Positions 25,468 to 34,157 of a DNA stretch of 64,000 nucleotides are shown in pieces. The notes below the pieces were generated by a model. The model had not been told where the DNA came from. It searched no databases and was given only the letters and a program-made list of their open reading frames with translations. Every line of letters begins with the position of its first letter. Position 1 is the first letter of the stretch. The stretch spans positions 1 to 64,000 of the forward strand of contig NZ_BAER01000127.1 of NCBI RefSeq assembly GCF_000315055.1, read 5' to 3'. Source of the DNA: Paraglaciecola polaris LMG 21857. GTDB lineage: Bacteria; Pseudomonadota; Gammaproteobacteria; Enterobacterales; Alteromonadaceae. The position numbers were made by a program, and so were the translations under genes.

Positions 25468-25727
25468 CTTAAATCCCTATCAGGTGCTAAAAGGAGTGGA
25501 AAAGCCAGACTGTGGTTATTCATTCTGCAAGATCCCACACTATTGACTAGTGTACCTAGATGGAATCATAATGGTCATTGTGACAATTTGTAAATCAATT
25601 ATTATATTTCAGTTAATTCCCGGTCATTGATAAGTGCTTACATATTGGCTGTGACTTTTTCCAGATTGTTAATAAGGGAATTTTGTTTATGATGCACAAG
25701 GACTTATCACTGGGATCATGAGAAAAC

Positions 25728-26435
25728 GTGTTGGATAACAATAGTAACCAAGCTGCTAAACCGCGCATGATAGAAGCGTTATCAATTGATAACGTGGTGT
25801 TGGGCATAGAAAGCGGACGCCTTATGGTGCTGACCGCTAAATATAATACCGGCTTAGCACAAGGTTTGTGGGGCTTGCTGGGTGGATGGGTCGCTTATGA
25901 TGAACCCATAGATAACGCCGCCAAGCGTATTTTGAAAATGATCACTGGGGTCGATGATCTGTACCTTGAGCAATTTCGAGCCTTTGGCGATGTTAAGCGA
26001 TATCCAGCTGAGCGTGTCGTGACAATTGCTTATTATGCATTGGTGCGCCCTGATTTATATAATGTTATCCCCGGAGGAACCGCATCTCACGTTGAGTGGC
26101 GAGATGTGCGTAACCTGCCTAGTTTAATATATGATCATGGCGAAATCGTCAAAGCGCTGTTACTTCATCTTAAAAGCAAAGTGCGTCATGAGCCTATTGG
26201 TTTTAACTTATTACCGGAAAAATTTACTTTGTTGCAACTGCAAGAAGTGTACGAAGCCATCTTAGATGTGAAGTTAGACAAGCCAAATTTCAGGCGGAAA
26301 ATTTTGAAGATGAACCTGCTTATCGACTGTAATGAAAAACAACAAGGTGTGATGCACCGGGCGGCTAGCTTGTATCGATTCGATATGGTGGTGTATCAAA
26401 AGCTCTGTGAACACGGGTTTAACTTTGAATTTTGA
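25728..26435 (+). CDS. Nudix-fold transcriptional regulator (NrtR/AraR-like)
   Basis: 235 residues: an N-terminal Nudix domain (about 18-140) and a C-terminal winged-helix domain (about 155-230, LLPEKFTLLQLQEVYEAILD and PNFRRKILKM). The Nudix box is degenerate: GWVAYDE keeps the Gly and first Glu, but the REUxEE part reads RILKMITG, losing all three of those glutamates. It therefore cannot be an ordinary hydrolase. Relatives such as AraR of Bacteroides bind a pentose. It starts at GTG 25728 (TTG 25731 also possible); an ATG at 25718 is out of frame. It is next to GH43 and pentose genes and divergent from the secreted GH3, so it probably controls pentose-polysaccharide genes. Confidence 0.85.
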   Translation: MLDNNSNQAAKPRMIEALSIDNVVLGIESGRLMVLTAKYNTGLAQGLWGLLGGWVAYDEPIDNAAKRILKMITGVDDLYLEQFRAFGDVKRYPAERVVTIAYYALVRPDLYNVIPGGTASHVEWRDVRNLPSLIYDHGEIVKALLLHLKSKVRHEPIGFNLLPEKFTLLQLQEVYEAILDVKLDKPNFRRKILKMNLLIDCNEKQQGVMHRAASLYRFDMVVYQKLCEHGFNFEF

Positions 26436-26569
26436 AGGACGCTGCGTTGTGCTTTTTAATTCTGGCTTTACTATTTTTGCGATAAGTAGGAATTTAAATG
26501 TGGTGTGCTAGACAGGGCTTGTTACATATGGTTAACATGACTATAACTAACTTATCTTAGGAAATTATA

Positions 26570-27730
26570 GTGCACACACGTTATTTATCTCTTTTACCTT
26601 TATTTGCTATTGGCGTCGTTATGCTGTCAGGTTGCTCAGAAAAAGCCAGTCACAGTGAAACGACAACCGATACTATTCAGGCTCCAGCAGCTACTGCATC
26701 TCAAGCACATGAACAACAAGACACGAAGAATGCTGAGCAAAAAGGCTTAGATGAATATGGCTCTAAGTCTTTACCGCTGGTAAGTAATATATATACCGCT
26801 GATCCTTCTGCTCATGTGTTCGACGGTAAACTTTATATCTACCCGTCACACGATTACGAAGCCGGTATACCGCAAAACGACAATGGCGATCATTTCGCTA
26901 TGCGTGATTATCATATTTTGTCGATGGATGAAGCGGGTGGTGATGTGACGGAGCACGGTGTGGCTTTGTCTGTTGATGACGTGCCTTGGGCGGGTCGCCA
27001 AATGTGGGCCCCTGATGCGGCCAGTAAAAATGGCCAGTATTACCTCTACTTTCCTCTGAAAGACCAACAAGATATTTTCCGTATCGGTGTAGCGAAAAGT
27101 GGTTCACCTGTTGGACCATTTATACCAGAGCCTGAGCCTATGGCTGGTAGTTTTAGCATGGACCCAGCGGTATTTGAGGACGACGACCAGCAACATTACT
27201 TGTTCTTTGGGGGCATTTGGGGCGGCCAATTACAACGTTGGACAAAAGACGAATATAGCCAACAGGACGACTACCCAGCGGATGACGCACCAGCATTGAT
27301 GCCTAAAGCGGTAAAGCTTGCAGATGACATGCTGTCTATGGATGGTAATCCGCAAGACATCATGATTTTAGATGAAAGTGGCGAGCCTATTAAGCAAGGG
27401 GACTTAGATCGTCGTTTCTTTGAGGCTGCTTGGGTACATAAATACCAAGGGAATTATTACCTGTCTTATTCTACGGGTGATACCCACAAAATCGTTTATG
27501 CCATGAGCGAAAATTTAATGGGGCCTTATACTTTTAAAGGTGTGGTGCTCGACCCTGTTATCGGCTGGACGAATCACCACTCGATCGCTGAGTTTCAAGG
27601 TAAATGGTACCTGTTTTATCACGATAGCACGCTATCTAAAGGGCAAACTCACTTACGCAGTGTGAAGATGGCAGAGCTGGAATATAACGATGATGGCACG
27701 ATTGTGCCTTATCAGGCTTATTACCCATAA
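26570..27730 (+). CDS. GH43 lipoprotein, beta-xylosidase/arabinofuranosidase-like
   Basis: 386-residue five-bladed propeller hydrolase. A signal peptide ends in the lipobox MLSGC (C22), so it is membrane-anchored. The GH43 triad is visible: general base in YTADPSAHVF, the modulating Asp in SMDPAVFEDD, and the general acid Glu in FFEAAWVHKY. The residues are conserved, so it should be active. The start is a GTG at 26570 (read as Met). It follows the Nudix regulator by 134 bp on the same strand. Enzyme specificity (xylose or arabinose ends) needs assay. Confidence 0.9.
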   Translation: MHTRYLSLLPLFAIGVVMLSGCSEKASHSETTTDTIQAPAATASQAHEQQDTKNAEQKGLDEYGSKSLPLVSNIYTADPSAHVFDGKLYIYPSHDYEAGIPQNDNGDHFAMRDYHILSMDEAGGDVTEHGVALSVDDVPWAGRQMWAPDAASKNGQYYLYFPLKDQQDIFRIGVAKSGSPVGPFIPEPEPMAGSFSMDPAVFEDDDQQHYLFFGGIWGGQLQRWTKDEYSQQDDYPADDAPALMPKAVKLADDMLSMDGNPQDIMILDESGEPIKQGDLDRRFFEAAWVHKYQGNYYLSYSTGDTHKIVYAMSENLMGPYTFKGVVLDPVIGWTNHHSIAEFQGKWYLFYHDSTLSKGQTHLRSVKMAELEYNDDGTIVPYQAYYP

Positions 27731-27740
27731 TGACCTTTTT

Positions 27741-27765
27741 GCCTGAAATTGTGTTCGGGCTTTTT
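27741..27765 (+). terminator. Terminator after the GH43 gene
   Basis: GCCTGAA (27741-27747), loop, TTCGGGC (27754-27760) with one G-T pair, then TTTTT. The sugar porter behind it should therefore have its own promoter. Confidence 0.75.
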
Positions 27766-27857
27766 ACTTAATAGCGCTAAATTTAAGCTTATCAATAACC
27801 AACAAATAGAGCTTTAATCAGGCGTTATCCACCAGGGATATAAAAGAGGAATAGGTT

Positions 27858-29258
27858 TTGTCTCAAAATAACGAAAATACACTGATGATCATTCTTGTCA
27901 GTTGCGTTGCAACCATAGGAGGGTTCCTATTTGGTTTCGATAGCGGCGTAATAAACGGCACCGTTGATGGACTACAAAGCGCATTTAGTTCGGACAATGC
28001 AGGCACGGGCTTTAATGTGTCGAGTATGTTGTTGGGCTGCGCTGTTGGGGTATTTAGTGCCGGACGCTTAGCGGATAGGTTTGGCCGCAGACCTTTGCTT
28101 ATCACCGCAGCTGTATTCTTTATCATCAGTGCTTGGGGCTCAGGGGTTTCAACGTCATCCATGGAATTTGTGGTTTATCGTATTCTTGGTGGCTTGGCCG
28201 TAGGTGCAGCGTCAGTAATGGCACCTGCTTATATTAGTGAGATCGCCCCCGCGCGCTTTCGTGGCACTTTGTCTTCAGTGCAACAAGTGGCCATCATTTT
28301 TGGCTTATTTTCGGCGTTTGTGAGTAACTACTTTTTGGCTGATTTCGCTGGCTCATCGACGGCTGAGTTTTGGATGGGATACCAAGCGTGGCGCTGGATG
28401 TTCTGGATTGAGCTGATCCCCGCGACACTTTTTCTGGTGGCCTTGATGTTTATTCCAGAAAGCCCGCGTTATCTGGTTATCAGTAGAAAGACCGAAAAAG
28501 CCAAGCGCGTGTTGAATGCCTTGTACGGTGATGACGAGGGGCAACACAAATTACAAGAAATAGAAGCGTCTCGTGAAACAAATGAATCGAAACCGAAATT
28601 GACTGATCTGATTGACAAAGTCAGCGGTAAAATACGTCCTATTATGTGGGTCGGTATTGGTTTGGCGGTTTTTCAGCAGTTAGTCGGTATCAATGTGGTG
28701 TTCTACTACGGCGCTATTTTATGGCAAGCCGCTGGGTTCTCCGAATCTGACGCCTTGATGATCAACGTGATAAGTGGTGCGGTGAGTATTGCCGCCGTAT
28801 TTGTGACCATGTATCTGATCGATAAAGTTGGGCGCAAACCGTTCCTGCTAATAGGCTCTGTTGGGATGACATTTGCTCTTGGCACTATGGTGTATACATT
28901 CGCTAACTCCGGCCTTGATGCAAACGGTAACTTGAGCTTGGGGGACCAAGGTGTGGTGGCACTGGTTGCAGCAAATGCTTATGTGTTTTTCTTTAATTTG
29001 TCTTGGGGGCCTGTTATGTGGGTCATGTTAGGCGAAATGTTTCCCAATCAAATACGTGGTTCGGGTTTAGCTGTTGCTGGTTTCGCCCAATGGGGAGCTA
29101 ACTTCATTGTCACCTTTACGTTCCCAATCTTCTTAGCCTCAATTGGTTTAGCGGGTGCGTACAGCATCTACGCACTGGGTGCGTTGATTTCGATAGTGTT
29201 TGTGTACAAATTAGTACAAGAAACCAAGGGTAAAGAATTAGAAGAAATGCAAGGTTAA
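27858..29258 (+). CDS. Sugar porter (MFS, XylE/GalP-like)
   Basis: 466-residue sugar:proton symporter with about 12 helices. Diagnostic motifs: GFDSGVINGT in helix 1, ADRFGRRPLL between helices 2 and 3, PESPRYLV after helix 6, and QQLVGINVVFYYG in helix 7. The start is TTG 27858 with AGAGGA 7 nt upstream. Position before the convergent xylAB genes makes xylose or arabinose the probable substrate, though glucose is possible because both sugars fit this family. Confidence 0.9.
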   Translation: MSQNNENTLMIILVSCVATIGGFLFGFDSGVINGTVDGLQSAFSSDNAGTGFNVSSMLLGCAVGVFSAGRLADRFGRRPLLITAAVFFIISAWGSGVSTSSMEFVVYRILGGLAVGAASVMAPAYISEIAPARFRGTLSSVQQVAIIFGLFSAFVSNYFLADFAGSSTAEFWMGYQAWRWMFWIELIPATLFLVALMFIPESPRYLVISRKTEKAKRVLNALYGDDEGQHKLQEIEASRETNESKPKLTDLIDKVSGKIRPIMWVGIGLAVFQQLVGINVVFYYGAILWQAAGFSESDALMINVISGAVSIAAVFVTMYLIDKVGRKPFLLIGSVGMTFALGTMVYTFANSGLDANGNLSLGDQGVVALVAANAYVFFFNLSWGPVMWVMLGEMFPNQIRGSGLAVAGFAQWGANFIVTFTFPIFLASIGLAGAYSIYALGALISIVFVYKLVQETKGKELEEMQG

Positions 29259-29280
29259 GCCCTACATCGAGCATAGTAAA

Positions 29281-29303
29281 AGCCGCTATCTAGCGGCTTT
29301 TTT
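29281..29303 (+). terminator. Terminator after the sugar porter
   Basis: AGCCGC (29281-29286), loop TATCTA, GCGGCT (29293-29298), then TTTTT. Confidence 0.88.
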
Positions 29304-29720
29304 ATGCCTGCATTCTCTCGGCCAATCAAAGATATCGGTTATTAACCCTCAGATGTATATTTACAAAAGTCTCAGCTTGATGAGTGGGTCGCTCAATGAT
29401 CCGCAGACAGAATTCAGCGTTATTCTAACGGGTATAAACACAGCTTTCATCCATATAAGGCTTAGCAAAAAATCGACTGACTTCCCTTGTCGTCGCACAA
29501 ATTTTAATTCTGATGGAAGAGTCGTTCGATCGCCAAAAGAGCGTCTTTAGCTTTGCTTGCTTGTAGGTGAATTAGCCTTTTCAACTAGCGCTACAACACT
29601 TAATTTAAAGGCTAAAGTGTAATCTCGTCGTGAGCGTCTCGCGCTTTTATTGCTTGATGTTTCCATAAAGAAGTCCTCTTTATATCAACGTATTTCAGGA
29701 TGGGACACAGTGCAAAAAAA
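29304..29720. other. Intergenic stretch of about 400 bp without a convincing gene
   Basis: Lies between the sugar porter terminator and the xylA terminator. A 65-codon open frame at 29353-29550 has no ribosome-binding site and no recognisable family. An inverted repeat TTAGCCTTT (29572-29580) / AAAGGCTAA (29607-29615) with a 26 nt loop is the only clear structure. A small RNA cannot be excluded. Confidence 0.5.
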
Positions 29721-29744
29721 AGCCTAACATATGTTAGGCCTTTT
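29717..29744 (-). terminator. Terminator after xylA (may act both ways)
   Basis: GCCTAA (29722-29727), loop CATATG, TTAGGC (29734-29739). On the minus strand the stem is followed by a run of eight T (from A at 29714-29721), a strong signal; on the plus strand it is followed by CTTTT. Confidence 0.88.
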
Positions 29745-29797
29745 ATTCACGAACCACTGGACACAGCTCGAGGGGATACGGTTAATAAGCGTGCTTA

Positions 29798-31117
29798 TTA
29801 ACCGTATAGAACGTTGTTTACTTTGTTTTCAAGTAGCTCTTGCTGACCACTTACGTGCTTAGGTTGCAGGTTCTTATCAATACATAGTTTAGACAATGAC
29901 TCTAACGTGAAATCGCCCCCTTGAATGCCTTTTCCTAAATCACCATTCCAACCCGCGTAACGTTTACTCACAGCTTGGCCAAGGAAGTCGCTTTCAATCA
30001 TTTTCGCCGCTTTTTTCAAGCCCATTGCGAGGTGATCCATACCGCCAATGTGAGCAATAAACATGTCTTGAGGATCAGAACTTTGACGGCGTAACTTGGT
30101 ATCAAAGTTGAACCCACCGGATGTAAAGCCGCCAGCTTTGAGGATTTCGTATATTACCAAGGTCAACTCTTCAACGCTGTTAGGGAACTGATCCGTGTCC
30201 CATCCTAGCTGAGCGTCACCGCGGTTAGCATCTATGCTACCAAACAGACCAAGAGAAATAGCGGTAGCCACTTCATGTTGGAACGAATGTCCGGCCAGTG
30301 TAGCGTGGTTCGCTTCAATGTTTACTTTAAATTCGTTTTCCAAACCGTACTGCTTCAAGAAACCATAAACCGTGGCCGTATCATAATCATACTGATGTTT
30401 AGTTGGCTCTTGAGGTTTTGGTTCGATTAACAACAGGCCTTTAAAGCCGATTTTGTGCTTATGCTCCACGACCATGTTCATGAAACGACCCAACTGCTCA
30501 CGTTCTTGGCGCAAATCGGTATTGAGTAGGGTTTCGTAACCTTCACGCCCCCCCCATAATACGTAGTTTTCACCACCCAAGCGTTTTGTTGCATTCATCG
30601 CATGCATAACTTGTGTTGAACCGTAAGCAAACACCTCAGGGTTAGGGCTAGAAGCTGCACCACTAGCATAACGAGGATTACTGAATAAATTTGCCGTGCC
30701 CCAAAGCAATTTAAGACCTGTTTCTTCTTGTTTTGCTTCAAGTACATCCGTCATTTGTGCGAAGTTGTTGATGTACTCTTTAATTGAGTTTCCTTCCGGA
30801 GATACATCAACGTCGTGGAAGCAGTAATACGGAATATTCAATTTTGAGAAAAACTCAAATGCCACATCGGCTTTTTCTTTGGCGCGTTGCATGGCGTCGC
30901 CAGGCTTTAACCAAGGACGATCAAATGTGCCTGCGCCAAAAACGTCCGCCCCGTCCCAGCAGAAGTTGTGCCAGTAGCATGCAGCAAGACGCAAGTGGTC
31001 CTTCATACTTTTACCTAATACAATTTCTTCTGGGTTGTAATGGCGAAAGGCAAGGGGGTTTTGTGAACTTGTACCTTCAAATTTTACTTTTGGAATGTCT
31101 TTAAAATATTCAGCCAT
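29798..31117 (-). CDS. xylA: Xylose isomerase
   Basis: Converts D-xylose to D-xylulose. The 439 residues fit the longer (class II) isomerases. Active-site stretches: [13 protein letters not shown] with the catalytic His, [16 protein letters not shown] with the metal-binding Glu, [17 protein letters not shown], and [17 protein letters not shown] with metal-binding aspartates. AGGAGAGCC (reading minus) precedes the ATG. It follows xylB by 158 bp, a gap large enough for its own promoter. Confidence 0.97.
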   Translation of the reverse strand: MAEYFKDIPKVKFEGTSSQNPLAFRHYNPEEIVLGKSMKDHLRLAACYWHNFCWDGADVFGAGTFDRPWLKPGDAMQRAKEKADVAFEFFSKLNIPYYCFHDVDVSPEGNSIKEYINNFAQMTDVLEAKQEETGLKLLWGTANLFSNPRYASGAASSPNPEVFAYGSTQVMHAMNATKRLGGENYVLWGGREGYETLLNTDLRQEREQLGRFMNMVVEHKHKIGFKGLLLIEPKPQEPTKHQYDYDTATVYGFLKQYGLENEFKVNIEANHATLAGHSFQHEVATAISLGLFGSIDANRGDAQLGWDTDQFPNSVEELTLVIYEILKAGGFTSGGFNFDTKLRRQSSDPQDMFIAHIGGMDHLAMGLKKAAKMIESDFLGQAVSKRYAGWNGDLGKGIQGGDFTLESLSKLCIDKNLQPKHVSGQQELLENKVNNVLYG

Positions 31118-31275
31118 GGGGCTCTCCTAATGTATTTTGTTAACGACTCATCATCGATTACGTTCATCATCACAACAGACGAAGATCGTAACAATTATGT
31201 TTTTTAGGTTAACTTTTGTGTTTTGTTGGTTTTTCAATAAAGTCATTGTGTATAAGATACATAGATACAAAATGG

Positions 31276-32757
31276 CTAAAAAATGTCACGACATACTTTG
31301 TACAAGGCTGCAAATTTCACTCGGCGCTTAGCGTAAATATTTGCGCGATTTGGATTGGGTTGATACACAGAATCCAATTGCGGTTGTGGGCAAATGTGCT
31401 CAAGTTTGCTGTCAGGTTCAATGGCCAGTTGAGCTAATCGCGCGGCACCTAAACCTGGGCCAACATCACCGCCTTGGCGGTAAGTTACAGGCCGCTGTAA
31501 AACATCTGCTATCAGTTGGCGCCAATAGGGACTCTTTGCTCCGCCCCCAATCAAGGTTATCTCGTCTACGTTGACCCCTGATGCGTGTAATGCATCGACC
31601 CCATCGGCGAGACCAAAAGTCACGCCCTCTAAAACACTGTGAGTCAAAGTGACTTGGTCGCTAGAGTGGGTTAAACCAAAAAACGCGCCGCTGGCATTGG
31701 GATTGTTATGTGGGGTGCGCTCACCGCTTAGGTAGGGCAAAAACACGGGGCAATGTTGATGTTCTATGCTGTTTTCAAGCTGTGCTTGCTCAAGATCCGC
31801 GAGCAAATCCGAGACACCACGTTTCGCTATTTTTTCACCGTACCATTGCAAGCAACTGGCGGCACTTAGCATCACAGACATTAAGTGCCAAGTATTTGGT
31901 AGGGCGTGACAGAAACTATGTACTGCGGACTCTGGATTGCTACGGAAGCCTTCACTGACAGCGAAATATACCCCTGATGTACCAAGTGAAAGCATGGCTT
32001 GACCAGGTTTAACAATACCGACACCAATGGCACCTGCGGCATTGTCGCCAGCACCAGCGACCATAGGTACACGGTTCATATTCCAGCGTTTGGCAAGCTC
32101 GGTTGATAACACGCCAGTGATTTGACTGCCTTCATAAAGGGTTGGCATATTAGACTCGTTTAAACCGCAGGCCTCGAGCATGTCTGTATGCCAGCAACGT
32201 CTGTCTACGTCTAGCCACATAGTACCGGCTGCGTCTGACATATCAGTGGCAAAATCACCACTTAGTAACAAACGTAAGTAATCTTTAGGCAGTAAGACTT
32301 TATCTATTCGCGCGAATAGCTCTGGTTCGTTCTGCTTGACCCAAAGCAATTTAGGCGCGGTAAAACCGGGCATTATAATGTTACCGGTGATCTCTCTGGC
32401 AGCCGGTACGAGTTCTTCTATTTGAACGCACTGTGCTTCGCAGCGTCCGTCGTTCCACAGAATTGCTGGGCGAATGACTTTTTGATCTTTATCTAACAGT
32501 GTGGCGCCATGCATCTGACCAGCAAACCCAATCGCCTTGACTTGCGTTAAGTCATATTGCGCGTTTAATCTGTCCATGGCTGTGCACAGTCCATCCCACC
32601 AATCCTGTGGGTTTTGCTCGGACCATAAGGGTTTCGGCCTTGAGACCTCAAACGCACTTGACGCGCTGTCTACGATTGCACCGCTGTTGTCAGTTAACAC
32701 TAACTTGATACCAGAGGTTCCTAAATCAATACCTAAAAACATGGGAATACCTGCCAA
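31276..32757 (-). CDS. xylB: Xylulokinase
   Basis: ATP-dependent phosphorylation of xylulose to xylulose 5-phosphate. 493 residues of the FGGY kinase family: N-terminal ATP/phosphate motif MFLGIDLGTSGIKLVLTD, the substrate segment FAGQMHGATLLD with the catalytic Asp in LWNDGRCEAQC, and GAGDNAAGAIGVG plus ITLIGGGAKSPYWRQ in the C-terminal lobe. It is divergent from xylR and upstream of xylA. Confidence 0.96.
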   Translation of the reverse strand: MAGIPMFLGIDLGTSGIKLVLTDNSGAIVDSASSAFEVSRPKPLWSEQNPQDWWDGLCTAMDRLNAQYDLTQVKAIGFAGQMHGATLLDKDQKVIRPAILWNDGRCEAQCVQIEELVPAAREITGNIIMPGFTAPKLLWVKQNEPELFARIDKVLLPKDYLRLLLSGDFATDMSDAAGTMWLDVDRRCWHTDMLEACGLNESNMPTLYEGSQITGVLSTELAKRWNMNRVPMVAGAGDNAAGAIGVGIVKPGQAMLSLGTSGVYFAVSEGFRSNPESAVHSFCHALPNTWHLMSVMLSAASCLQWYGEKIAKRGVSDLLADLEQAQLENSIEHQHCPVFLPYLSGERTPHNNPNASGAFFGLTHSSDQVTLTHSVLEGVTFGLADGVDALHASGVNVDEITLIGGGAKSPYWRQLIADVLQRPVTYRQGGDVGPGLGAARLAQLAIEPDSKLEHICPQPQLDSVYQPNPNRANIYAKRRVKFAALYKVCRDIF

Positions 32758-32812
32758 ATAATGAGTTTGGCAAATACTAGCAGAACGGTTAAATTAAACT
32801 GCAATGCAGGTA

Positions 32813-32840
32813 ATAACGAAATTTGATAACGAAATTTCGT
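32813..32840. promoter_or_regulatory. Candidate XylR site between xylB and xylR
   Basis: A 12 bp unit ATAACGAAATTT is repeated at 32813-32824 and 32826-32837 (13 bp period); the second copy continues into the perfect palindrome ACGAAATTTCGT (32829-32840). It lies in the 167 bp divergent region where XylR should act. Direct repeats suit an AraC-type activator. XylR binding is inferred. Confidence 0.55.
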
Positions 32841-32924
32841 AACGCGCTTAACGAGTAATGTAGTAGTGCCGTGATACTGGCTAATGCACTATATACTTGG
32901 AAACGTTTTATGCTTAGGTGATGT

Positions 32925-34094
32925 ATGTTTCAAGCGAAACACAGTATTAGTTTGTTATTTAACGCCAATAAAGTTTATGACCGTCAGGTTATAGAGGGGA
33001 TTGGTCATTATTTACAGTCGTCTAAAGTGGACTGGGACGTCTACTTAGAAGAAGATTTTCTAACCCGTTTAGCTCAGCTAGATGAGTGGGGCGGCGACGG
33101 TATTATTGCCGACTTTGATGATCCCTCGATTCAGAAAATGCTGCTCAACAGTGCTATACCTGTGGTGGGAGTCGGTGGTTCATACTCTAAAGAAGAAGAT
33201 TACCCTGATGTGCCTTATGTGGCCACTGACAACTTTGCGGTTGTCCAAGCAGCGTATGAACATCTCAAGAAAAAAGGTTTAGAACGTTTCGCATTTTATG
33301 GACTACCTAGCGATAAAGATCATCGTTGGGCGGTGGAGCGCGAAAAGGCAATTATTAAGCTGTGTCAAGCCGATGGTTACGAGTGCTCAATCTATCGAGG
33401 GCATCCTACCCGGCCAGAAACATGGCAGTATACTATGAATCGATTAACCGATTGGATACAAGGTTTGCCAAATCCGGTGGGCATTATCAGTGTGACTGAC
33501 GCGCGGGCGCGCCACCTGCTGCAAGCATGTGAACATATAGGTAAGCTGGTGCCTGACAACATATCCATTGTTGGGATAGACGATGATGATATTGCCCGTT
33601 ATTTAAGTCGTATCAGTTTAAGCTCGGTCACCCAGGGTTGTTTTGAAATGGGTTATCAGGCGGCAAAATTATTGCACCGTCGACTGGAAAACAGCAGTCT
33701 TAAAAACAAACGTGTACTTGTTCCACCAGCAGGGGTGTCTGAGCGACAATCAACGGATTTTAAAGCATTAAAAGACCCCTACGTGATTCAGGCAATGCAT
33801 TTTATTCGTCAAAATGCGTCTAGAGGCATAAAAGTGGAGCAGGTTTTAGATTATGTAGGCATATCGCGTTCAAACTTGGAGCAGCGTTTCAAAGATGAGC
33901 GGGGACATAGTATTCACACCGAAATCCACAATGAAAAATTAGAAAAGGCCTGCACTATGCTCACTAATGGAAATATGTCGACCACAGAAGTCGCTAACGT
34001 ATGTGGTTATCCGTCTTTACAATATATGTACGCCGTATTTAAAAAACACTTCGCCAAAACACCACGAGAATATCGTGAACAGAGTAGTCAGTAG
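32925..34094 (+). CDS. xylR: Xylose operon activator, AraC family
   Basis: 389 residues, XylR type: an N-terminal LacI-like periplasmic-binding domain (about 5-275) fused to an AraC-type double helix-turn-helix (about 285-385, with GIKVEQVLDYVGISRSNLEQ and the second helix-turn-helix TTEVANVCGYPSLQYMYAVF, then KTPREYRE). It lacks the LacI-type HTH. XylR binds D-xylose and activates xyl genes. It is divergent from xylB. Confidence 0.95.
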   Translation: MFQAKHSISLLFNANKVYDRQVIEGIGHYLQSSKVDWDVYLEEDFLTRLAQLDEWGGDGIIADFDDPSIQKMLLNSAIPVVGVGGSYSKEEDYPDVPYVATDNFAVVQAAYEHLKKKGLERFAFYGLPSDKDHRWAVEREKAIIKLCQADGYECSIYRGHPTRPETWQYTMNRLTDWIQGLPNPVGIISVTDARARHLLQACEHIGKLVPDNISIVGIDDDDIARYLSRISLSSVTQGCFEMGYQAAKLLHRRLENSSLKNKRVLVPPAGVSERQSTDFKALKDPYVIQAMHFIRQNASRGIKVEQVLDYVGISRSNLEQRFKDERGHSIHTEIHNEKLEKACTMLTNGNMSTTEVANVCGYPSLQYMYAVFKKHFAKTPREYREQSSQ

Positions 34095-34157
34095 TCAGTT
34101 AGCTGCCTGTTCTTACTACGGGTTTCAGGCAGGCTAAATTTTTTTGTAAAGTGCAGG

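Noticed and set aside
25468-25727. Operator for the Nudix regulator in the GH3-regulator gap
   Set aside because: No repeat or palindrome was clear enough or shared with other promoters.
29353-29550. 65-codon open frame downstream of the sugar porter
   Set aside because: No ribosome-binding site and no recognised motif, so listed only as intergenic.
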